Of a stretch of DNA of 8,498 nucleotides, positions 1 through 4,547 are shown one piece after another (within the stretch, counting starts at the first letter, position 1; each line of letters opens with the position of its first letter). The stretch is from NCBI GenBank assembly GCA_902766475.1, contig CACXDQ010000126.1:1-8498 (forward strand), written 5' to 3'. Below the pieces are notes generated by a model that was given only the letters and a program-made list of their open reading frames with translations, made no database searches and was not told the origin of the DNA. The position numbers and the translations under genes are program-made. This DNA comes from an uncultured Eubacteriales bacterium. GTDB lineage: Bacteria > Bacillota > Clostridia > Christensenellales > Borkfalkiaceae.

Positions 1-76
1 AAATTTCGCTATCCTTTTATATTGCTTAAATAATACTTATGGGAAAGGTTGTCACGCGCCCTCTTTTTTATTGCAA

Positions 77-97
77 GGTGTTCATTTTTTTAACACC
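77..97 (+). terminator. Weak hairpin in the left leader region
   Basis: A 6-bp stem (GGTGTT at 77-82, AACACC at 92-97) encloses a T-rich 9-nt loop, and the DNA downstream is T-rich at 101-120. It could be a weak intrinsic terminator for a rightward transcript entering from outside the window. The stem is short and the T run is not adjacent, so this is only a candidate. Confidence 0.2.
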
Positions 98-103
98 CCC
101 TTA

Positions 104-132
104 TTTACTTTTTTGTTTTATTATGGTATAAT
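104..132 (+). promoter_or_regulatory. Possible extended -10 promoter
   Basis: A perfect TATAAT lies at 127-132, preceded by TGG at 124-126 (a TGn extended -10). The -35 position with a 17-bp spacer is TTTACT (104-109), a 4/6 match. It would be a second, upstream start for the gene at 290. The stronger promoter at 192-220 lies between it and the gene. Confidence 0.4.
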
Positions 133-191
133 AAAAACAATAAAATGGTAGGGTTTAACCATTATGTATGAAAGTTGTAATAAAATTCGGC

Positions 192-220
192 TTGACAGAT
201 TTGCGGTTTTGGGATATAAT
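192..220 (+). promoter_or_regulatory. Consensus sigma-A promoter for the DUF3877-like gene
   Basis: The -35 box TTGACA (192-197) and -10 box TATAAT (215-220) are both perfect consensus and separated by exactly 17 bp. Transcription should start near 227, giving a leader of roughly 60 nt before the ATG at 290. The leader contains the 25-bp tandem duplication and no clear Shine-Dalgarno sequence, so transcription looks strong while translation initiation looks weak. Confidence 0.85.
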
Positions 221-242
221 TTAATAGCTATTTAGTATCTTA

Positions 243-292
243 TATTTTAAAATAGTTTGCGAATATGTATTTTAAAATAGTTTGCGAATATG
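243..292 (+). repeat. Perfect 25-bp tandem duplication ending at the start codon
   Basis: Bases 243-267 and 268-292 are identical over all 25 positions, with no gap. Each copy ends in ATG. The second ATG (290-292) starts the DUF3877-like protein. The first (265-267) is in a different frame, because 25 is not a multiple of three, and opens a 12-codon ORF that stops at TAA 301-303, past the real start. The perfect identity suggests a recent slippage-type duplication. Confidence 0.95.
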
Positions 293-850
293 GAAAATTT
301 TAATTTTGAAAGATTGCTTAAAAATATAATCGACGTTACGAAAGAAATGCAGGTAAAGCTCGGAGAAAGCGGCGAGGCCGTAAAGCTTTACTATCCAAAA
401 GCGGCAATAGAAAGATTGCTCGGTACGGGCGAAACGGATATTCAAAAGCTGAAAAGCATTGCCGCTGATTTTTGCGACTATGCAAAATCGGCTTACGGCG
501 AAATAACGTTTTCTACCGACGTCGCCGACAGATTTTGCTTTTCGGTAGGAAAAAACGCCGTTGAAAAAGCTCTTAAAGAACTTGAAAATTGCGGCTTTTT
601 GCGTGAATTTATCTCGTATATGACGGGCTTTAAGCACGGCGATATAGACGAGATCTTATCCATTTTCAAAAAGTATTCAAATAAGGTGGTCTGCAAAAAA
701 ATAGCCGATAACCCCGATTTTAATTATCTTGTCTACTTCGAGGACGGCGTGCCCGACGAGTTCTATTACTGTTTGGAGGTGGACGATTTCTTCACCCATT
801 ATCACAGATTTACAAAGGAAGATTACGAGGCTTTCGATTTTGAATATTGA
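290..850 (+). CDS. DUF3877-like protein of unknown function
   Basis: This is a 186-residue, acidic, soluble protein with no signal peptide or membrane segment. The N-terminal stretch (about residues 7-50: helix with LLKNIIDV, then KLGESGEAVKLYYP and a following leucine-rich turn) resembles my memory of DUF3877, a family of uncharacterised proteins found mainly in Clostridia; no function is known. The C-terminus is rich in aromatic and acidic residues (FEDGVPDEFYYCLEVDDFF, near 150-168). The start at 290 is the first possible in-frame ATG: an in-frame TAG lies at 278-280. There is no recognisable Shine-Dalgarno sequence in the 20 bases before it, which is unlike the other genes here. It has its own perfect promoter and a strong terminator, so it is probably monocistronic. 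The coding call is firm, the family assignment moderate, and the role unknown. Confidence 0.85.
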   Translation: MENFNFERLLKNIIDVTKEMQVKLGESGEAVKLYYPKAAIERLLGTGETDIQKLKSIAADFCDYAKSAYGEITFSTDVADRFCFSVGKNAVEKALKELENCGFLREFISYMTGFKHGDIDEILSIFKKYSNKVVCKKIADNPDFNYLVYFEDGVPDEFYYCLEVDDFFTHYHRFTKEDYEAFDFEY

Positions 851-862
851 CGCTTAAATAAT

Positions 863-909
863 ACGGGGCAGTCCGCTGAATGCGGACTGCCCCGTTCGTT
901 ACTTTTTTT
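863..909. terminator. Intrinsic terminator shared by convergent genes
   Basis: A perfect 14-bp G+C-rich stem (863-876 with 882-895) closes a 5-nt TGAAT loop. On the + strand it is followed by a T7 run at 903-909. On the - strand the bases leaving the stem are also T-rich (TATTATTT). It sits between the stop of the DUF3877-like gene (850) and the stop of flotillin (917), so it probably ends transcripts from both sides. Confidence 0.9.
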
Positions 910-916
910 AAAAAGC

Positions 917-2380
917 TTATTCGGAAACTTTTTCTTCAGTCTGCTTGGCGGCGAGCTTACCGCCGATAGCGCCGGAGATGAGGGAGGTTATGTCAAGCCC
1001 CGTGGACTCTTTCACTCCTTCCATGATCTGGTTGGTGCTGTTCATTACGTCCTTTACAACTTTCGTCGCATTTCCGTCGCCGTACATAACGATCTTGTCG
1101 GTCTGGGCGAGAGGAGCGGCGGCGTTCTTGACAACTTCGGGAAGGGCGGAGAGATACATTTCGAGGACGGACGCTTCGCCCATCTTCTTCTGCGCCTCGG
1201 CTTTCTTCTCGATGGCTTCGGCTTCGGCAAGACCTTTCGCTCTGATACCCTCAGCTTCCTGCTCCATTGCAAACCTCATTGCTTCGGCTTCGGCTTTCTT
1301 TGCTTCGGCTTCCATGAGCGCTTGGAATTTTTTGGCTTCGGCTTCCTGTTCGAGCGCAAATCTTGCGGCTTCGGCTTCGGCTTTTTTAGCCTCAGCGTCA
1401 CGCTGACGTTTAACGAGTGCCGCTTCCGCCTCTTTCGCAATCTTATAATTCATTGCGTCGGCTTGCTTTCTGACCTCTGCGTCAAGCTGTTTTTCCTTTA
1501 AAGCAATTGCTTTTTCGGCAAGTTCAGATTCCTTTTCCTTTCTCGCAATGTCTGCGTTGGCCTTGGTTATTTCTATCGTCTTACGCTGGCTTTCCTGCTG
1601 AATGGAATAAGCTGCGTCGGCTTCCGCCTTCTTGGTGTCCGCCTTGACCTTCATATCCGCTTGCTGAACGGCGAGTTCGGCGTTCTGTTCGGCGATCTTC
1701 TTTTCGGATTCGACCTTGACGGCGTTTGCCTCTTCCTGTGCGTGAGAAGTTGCTATCGCAATATCTCTCTGCGCATTTGCCTTTGCGATCTGTGCGTTTT
1801 TACGTATCTGCTCAACGTTGTCGATACCCATGTTTTCTATGGTGCCTGCGTTGTCTTTGAAGTTCTGAATATTGAAGTTTACGACCTCGATACCGAGCTT
1901 TTCCATATCGGGAACGACGTTTTCGGTAATTTTCTTGGCGACGCCCTGACGGTCCTGAACCATTTCTTTAAGCCCGACGGAGCCGACGATCTCACGCATA
2001 TTACCTTCGAGAACTTGCGTTACGAGGCTTATAAGCTCTTGCTGGCGCATTCCGAGAAGACTTTCGGCGGCTTTTTTCAGAAGTTCGGGGTTAGACGAGA
2101 TCTTGATGTTGGCAACGCCGTCGACGTTTACGTTGATAAATTCGTTGGTGGGTACGGCTTCGCTCGTCTTTACGTCTACCTGCATAACTCTCAAAGAAAG
2201 TTTATCAACTCTCTCAAAGAAAGGCAATCTCCAACCGGCTTTACCTATAAGTATTCTTCTTTTTGACAAGCCCGAAATAATATAGGCTGTGTCCGGCGGA
2301 GCTTTGAGATAACCGGCAACGCCGAAGAATAAGACTAAAAGTGCTACAACTACGATTATTACGATCAAAACTGGGCTCAT
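917..2380 (-). CDS. floT: Flotillin (FloT/YuaG-type SPFH membrane scaffold)
   Basis: The 487-residue protein is close to the roughly 510 residues of B. subtilis FloT. Residues 3-23 are a strongly hydrophobic N-terminal membrane anchor. An SPFH/PHB domain follows (about 25-190; AYIISGLSKRRILIGKAGWRLPFFERVDKLSL at its front). A long Ala/Glu/Lys coiled coil covers about 190-400, and a conserved flotillin C-terminus (about 400-470) includes LPEVVKNAAAPLAQTDKIVMYGDG. Flotillins oligomerise in the inner leaflet and organise functional membrane microdomains that affect protease, secretion and signalling complexes. The ATG at 2378-2380 has a perfect AGGAGG 8 bases upstream. The usual Gram-positive partner NfeD/YuaF is not adjacent, so the gene appears monocistronic. 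Its leader carries a manganese-type riboswitch and terminator, an unexpected control for this family. Residues 329-349 and 358-378 form a nearly identical internal repeat. Confidence 0.95.
   Translation of the reverse strand: MSPVLIVIIVVVALLVLFFGVAGYLKAPPDTAYIISGLSKRRILIGKAGWRLPFFERVDKLSLRVMQVDVKTSEAVPTNEFINVNVDGVANIKISSNPELLKKAAESLLGMRQQELISLVTQVLEGNMREIVGSVGLKEMVQDRQGVAKKITENVVPDMEKLGIEVVNFNIQNFKDNAGTIENMGIDNVEQIRKNAQIAKANAQRDIAIATSHAQEEANAVKVESEKKIAEQNAELAVQQADMKVKADTKKAEADAAYSIQQESQRKTIEITKANADIARKEKESELAEKAIALKEKQLDAEVRKQADAMNYKIAKEAEAALVKRQRDAEAKKAEAEAARFALEQEAEAKKFQALMEAEAKKAEAEAMRFAMEQEAEGIRAKGLAEAEAIEKKAEAQKKMGEASVLEMYLSALPEVVKNAAAPLAQTDKIVMYGDGNATKVVKDVMNSTNQIMEGVKESTGLDITSLISGAIGGKLAAKQTEEKVSE
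1247..1396 (-). repeat. Internal 29-residue repeat in the flotillin coiled coil
   Basis: Protein residues 329-349 and 358-378 are the same 21-residue segment (AEAKKAEAEA, A or M, RFA, L or M, EQEAE), offset by 29 residues or 87 bases. In DNA these are 1334-1396 and 1247-1309. Coiled coils of flotillins are Ala/Glu-rich, but this is a clear local duplication within an otherwise imperfect pattern. Confidence 0.75.
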
Positions 2381-2388
2381 AATATCGT

Positions 2389-2394
2389 CCTCCT
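2389..2394 (-). promoter_or_regulatory. Flotillin ribosome binding site
   Basis: A perfect AGGAGG on the - strand lies 8 nt before the ATG at 2378-2380. It lies beyond the terminator of the riboswitch leader, so it is not part of the aptamer. This supports control by transcription termination, not by hiding the ribosome site. Confidence 0.9.
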
Positions 2395-2445
2395 ATAAAT
2401 ATTTTATATGCGGAGCAGGCGAGTATATATTTCCGTTTATTACAT

Positions 2446-2480
2446 AAAAAAGACTTTTACCTCATCTCGGTAAAAGTCTT
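2446..2480 (-). terminator. Riboswitch expression platform: intrinsic terminator
   Basis: Read on the - strand, a perfect 12-bp stem (2480-2469 with 2461-2450) closes a 7-nt GAGATGA loop and runs into a U tract (2451-2446). Its 5' arm begins with AAGACTTTTACC and so contains the 3' strand of aptamer helix P1 (CUUUU, 2476-2472) and most of the conserved CAAGA element (2481-2477). Aptamer and terminator cannot both be fully formed. Ligand binding should favour the aptamer and allow readthrough into flotillin, an ON switch as described for other yybP-ykoY riboswitches. Confidence 0.85.
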
Positions 2481-2577
2481 GAATAAACGATGAACGTTTA
2501 AACGCTACCGAGCGAAACCGCCGTGTTGACGATAGCGTCGCATATACGGGAAATATATGCCTCTACTCCCTTCTCAC
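2450..2577 (-). ncRNA. yybP-ykoY family (manganese) riboswitch upstream of flotillin
   Basis: The - strand leader matches this family in both conserved sequence and fold. P1 pairs AGAAG (2574-2570) with CUUUU (2476-2472). The signature GGAGUAG follows directly (2569-2563). P2 is a 7-bp hairpin (2560-2554 with 2546-2540). P3 is ACGCUA/UAGCGU (2538-2533 with 2507-2502), with the conserved CGUCAACA (2531-2524) on its 5' side and CGG (2510-2508) on its 3' side. P4 is UAAACG/CGUUUA (2500-2495 with 2489-2484). CAAGA (2481-2477) then re-enters P1. In known members the L1 and L3 loops dock and bind Mn2+. Those usually control Mn exporters (MntP), TerC-like proteins or P-type ATPases. Here the next gene is a flotillin. 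The identification is from memory of the consensus, without a covariance-model search. Confidence 0.85.
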
Positions 2578-2583
2578 AAGGAT

Positions 2584-2612
2584 ATTTTAACATAAAAAAC
2601 AACCCTTGTCAA
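2584..2612 (-). promoter_or_regulatory. Extended -10 promoter for the flotillin leader
   Basis: On the - strand, TTGACA (2612-2607) is a perfect -35, and TAAAAT (2589-2584) is a 5/6 -10 with a TGT extended -10 just before it. The spacer is 17 bp. Transcription should start near 2577, right at the 5' edge of the aptamer P1 helix, which supports the riboswitch call. The leader to the ATG is then close to 200 nt. Confidence 0.85.
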
Positions 2613-2684
2613 CAGTTTTTAAATAAATTTTTTCAAAAAAAGCGTAAAGCCGCATTTAAGAAGAAAACACAACACGGCAAAACC

Positions 2685-2706
2685 GCCGAACGAAAAGCCG
2701 CTCGGC
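2685..2706 (-). terminator. Possible spoVG terminator
   Basis: On the - strand, GCCGAGC (2706-2700) can pair with GTTCGGC (2691-2685) through 7 bp with one G-U, around an 8-nt loop. Only GG plus four T residues follow (2684-2679). It starts 22 bases past the spoVG stop and is the best terminator candidate there, but the U tract is short. A T7 run further on (2641-2635) has no convincing stem before it. Confidence 0.4.
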
Positions 2707-2727
2707 AAAAGTTTGCGACGTTTAAAA

Positions 2728-3006
2728 TTACGCTTCGACAGGCGTTTCGGCTAAAACTTTATTGAATTCCGCCAAAACGGCGTCCGCAACGACTTTTCTC
2801 GTTTCGGAATTGATGGGATGAGCTATATCTCTGTATTCTCCGTCGGGAGATTTTTTGCTGGGCATAGAGATAAAATATCCCTCTTCGCTTTCGAGGATCT
2901 TAATGTCGTGAACGGCAAAACAATCGTCGATGGTTATCGTGGCGACGCCTTTAAGTTTGGTGTCGGGTTTCTGCACGATGCGTACTCTTACGTTCGTAAT
3001 GTTCAT
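2728..3006 (-). CDS. spoVG: SpoVG, septation and regulatory nucleic-acid-binding protein
   Basis: The 92-residue product is the usual size for SpoVG (about 85-100). It starts MNITNVRVRIV and carries the family core: ATITIDD (22-28), VHDIKI (32-37), FISMPSKKSPDGEYRDIAHPIN (45-66) and a C-terminal helix. SpoVG binds DNA or RNA and affects septation, sporulation and envelope or virulence genes in Firmicutes; what it does here is inferred. The ATG at 3004-3006 is chosen over the in-frame GTG at 3046-3048 for three reasons. It matches the family N-terminus, AAGGCGG lies 8 nt upstream, and the longer form would start inside the predicted -10 region. The gene is divergent from murC and probably monocistronic. 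The reading frame ends at TAA 2728-2730. Confidence 0.95.
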   Translation of the reverse strand: MNITNVRVRIVQKPDTKLKGVATITIDDCFAVHDIKILESEEGYFISMPSKKSPDGEYRDIAHPINSETRKVVADAVLAEFNKVLAETPVEA

Positions 3007-3014
3007 TATTATTA

Positions 3015-3021
3015 CCGCCTT
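3015..3021 (-). promoter_or_regulatory. spoVG ribosome binding site
   Basis: AAGGCGG on the - strand (one mismatch to AAGGAGG) lies 8 nt before the ATG at 3004-3006. It decides in favour of the 92-residue start; the upstream GTG at 3046-3048 would add 14 non-conserved residues. Confidence 0.7.
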
Positions 3022-3039
3022 ATCAGTATTGATAATATT

Positions 3040-3068
3040 ATAATACACCTTTTTTAAATATTTTTCAA
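3040..3068 (-). promoter_or_regulatory. Predicted spoVG promoter
   Basis: On the - strand, TTGAAA (3068-3063) and TATTAT (3045-3040) are 5/6 matches each, 17 bp apart. An overlapping perfect TATAAT (3042-3037) has the same TTGAAA at 20 bp. Either would start transcription around 3030-3033, a leader of about 25 nt. The region is very A+T-rich, so chance matches are likely. spoVG in B. subtilis is known for a sigma-H promoter; I did not find a convincing sigma-H site here. Confidence 0.5.
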
Positions 3069-3141
3069 CAAAATTTCAAAAAAAATTTATTAAAAACACT
3101 AAAAAATGAAATTTTTTTTGGCAAAAATCATAAAATGAGGT

Positions 3142-4473
3142 ATGAAAGACAAAAAATGTGATATAAATCTTTATTTTATAGGTATTGGCGGAGTGAGTAT
3201 GAGCGCACTTGCGAAATACCTTTTCGGCATGGGCTTCAACGTTTCCGGCAGCGATATAAAGGGCGGCGAGGTCGTCGGCGAGCTTATGGAAAAGGGAATC
3301 AAAGTATATATCGGCGGCAACGTGGATGAAGTAAAACGCTCGGAAGTGGTGGTTTACAATTCGGCGATAAAAGACGATGACGAGGAGCTTGTAGCGGCGA
3401 GGGAGAGCGGAGCTTATCTGATTGCGAGGGCTGAGCTTTTAAAACAAGTCGGAGAGAACTTTAAAAAGAGGATAGGCGTTTGCGGGTGCCACGGCAAAAC
3501 TACGGTAACTTGTATGCTCACGCATATCTACGACGAGGCAAAGGCGAAATATACCGCTCATATAGGCGGCTTTGACGGAGTTTTCGGGAATTTCCGCCGA
3601 ACAGGCGACGAGGTGTTTATAAGCGAGGTGTGCGAGTTCAAGAAAAACATAGATCTGTTTTCTCCCGACGTCGGCGTGTGTTTGAGTACCGAGCCCGATC
3701 ATCTCGATTGTTACAGCGGCGAAGAAGAACTGCTGAAAAGTTACTATTCATTCATTAAGAGGGGCTATAAGTCGATTATCTCGACAGAGGATAAAAATTT
3801 AAGGACATATGACGGCGGAAATAAGGTAACTTTCGGCAAATGCGAAGGCGACTTCCACGCCGCAAACGCAAGCGAGAAAAACGGCAGATATTGTTTCGAC
3901 CTCATATACCGAGAGAAAAAGCTCGGAAGGATAGAGCTTAAAGTCGTCGGGGAATACAATATGTTCAATGCCATAGCGGCGGCGGCTTGCGCTTATACCG
4001 ACGGAATAAAGTTTTCGGCTATAAAGAGAGGGCTTGAAAAATTTACGGGCGTCAAGAGGAGATTTGAGAAAATAGGCAGCTTGAGCGGCGCCGCCGTGAT
4101 AGCCGATTACGCACATCACCCGTCGGAGATAAGGGCTGCGCTGAAAACGGCTGAAAAAATAGCAAAAGACCGCCTATATGTCGTTTTTCAGCCTCATACA
4201 TATTCGAGAACGCTCTTTTTAAAAGACGATTTCAAAGCCGTTTTGGGCGACGTCGAAAGGTTAATACTCTTTAAGACGTTCCCTGCGAGGGAAAGACCGA
4301 TAGAGGGCGGCTCGGCTTACGATCTGTATGAGGAAATGGGGAAAAGGGGACAATACTTCGACGACGCCGATAAACTTTACGATTTTCTCAAATCAAATAT
4401 GAGAGAGGGGGACGCCGCACTTATCGTCGGCGCCGGAGATCTGTACGATATTATGAAGAAAAAGCTGAATTGA
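3142..4473 (+). CDS. murC: UDP-N-acetylmuramate--L-alanine ligase (MurC)
   Basis: MurC adds L-alanine to UDP-MurNAc with ATP, the first step of peptidoglycan stem-peptide assembly in the cytoplasm. The 443 residues are near the usual 450-480. The N-terminal UDP-substrate domain has FIGIGGVSMSALA (12-24). The central ATPase has GCHGKTT (115-121), SEVCEF (161-166) and TEPDHLDCY (183-191). The C-terminal domain shows GEYNMFNA (270-277), ADYAHHPSEI (321-330), FQPHTYSRT (349-357) and GAGD (430-433). The P-loop has Cys116 where most MurC have Thr (GTHGKTT), and the CE pair follows the EACEY-type variant rather than EADESD. An in-frame TGA at 3136-3138 makes ATG 3142 the first usable start, yet GAGG (3137-3140) is only one base before it. 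The gene is divergent from spoVG and ends at a strong shared hairpin. Confidence 0.93.
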   Translation: MKDKKCDINLYFIGIGGVSMSALAKYLFGMGFNVSGSDIKGGEVVGELMEKGIKVYIGGNVDEVKRSEVVVYNSAIKDDDEELVAARESGAYLIARAELLKQVGENFKKRIGVCGCHGKTTVTCMLTHIYDEAKAKYTAHIGGFDGVFGNFRRTGDEVFISEVCEFKKNIDLFSPDVGVCLSTEPDHLDCYSGEEELLKSYYSFIKRGYKSIISTEDKNLRTYDGGNKVTFGKCEGDFHAANASEKNGRYCFDLIYREKKLGRIELKVVGEYNMFNAIAAAACAYTDGIKFSAIKRGLEKFTGVKRRFEKIGSLSGAAVIADYAHHPSEIRAALKTAEKIAKDRLYVVFQPHTYSRTLFLKDDFKAVLGDVERLILFKTFPARERPIEGGSAYDLYEEMGKRGQYFDDADKLYDFLKSNMREGDAALIVGAGDLYDIMKKKLN

Positions 4474-4521
4474 AACCGCCCGACCGAAAAGTTATGCGCT
4501 TTTCGGTCGGGCGGTTAATTT
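4474..4521. terminator. 18-bp hairpin terminator between convergent genes
   Basis: A perfect 18-bp stem (4474-4491 with 4499-4516) closes a 7-nt TTATGCG loop and starts on the base after the murC stop codon. On the + strand it leads into AATTTTTAT, giving a reasonable U tract for murC. On the - strand the following bases (TCAATTCAGC) are less T-rich, so it is a weaker terminator for the dehydrogenase-like gene. Confidence 0.85.
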
Positions 4522-4547
4522 TTATATCAGCTTATTCAAATATTAGC

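Noticed and set aside
144..163. Inverted repeat AATGGT/ACCATT and the central GGTTTAACC palindrome
   Set aside because: It could be an operator, but the arms are short, A+T-rich and overlapping, and there is no regulator to connect it with.
164..235. 23-codon + strand frame from ATG 164
   Set aside because: It spans the perfect promoter at 192-220, lacks a convincing ribosome site and has no recognisable product.
1661..2266. Long + strand open frames opposite flotillin (also 945-1406)
   Set aside because: They are antisense to a clear, full-length flotillin. Their products are low-complexity or unlike any family, and they have no ribosome site. The Ala/Glu/Lys-rich coiled coil keeps the opposite strand open.
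2450..2577. Other leader types (T-box, SAM, preQ1, NiCo) for the flotillin leader
   Set aside because: The GGAGUAG, CGUCAACA and CAAGA blocks with this four-way fold fit yybP-ykoY specifically. I saw no T-box sequence, SAM core or NiCo core.
2523..2765. 80-codon + strand frame between flotillin and spoVG
   Set aside because: It is antisense to the riboswitch leader and the spoVG 3' end, Lys/Ala-rich from A+T-biased sequence, without a ribosome site.
3007..3048. 14-residue N-terminal extension of SpoVG from GTG 3046
   Set aside because: It is not conserved in the family and would start inside the predicted promoter. The ATG at 3006 has a ribosome site and the standard N-terminus.
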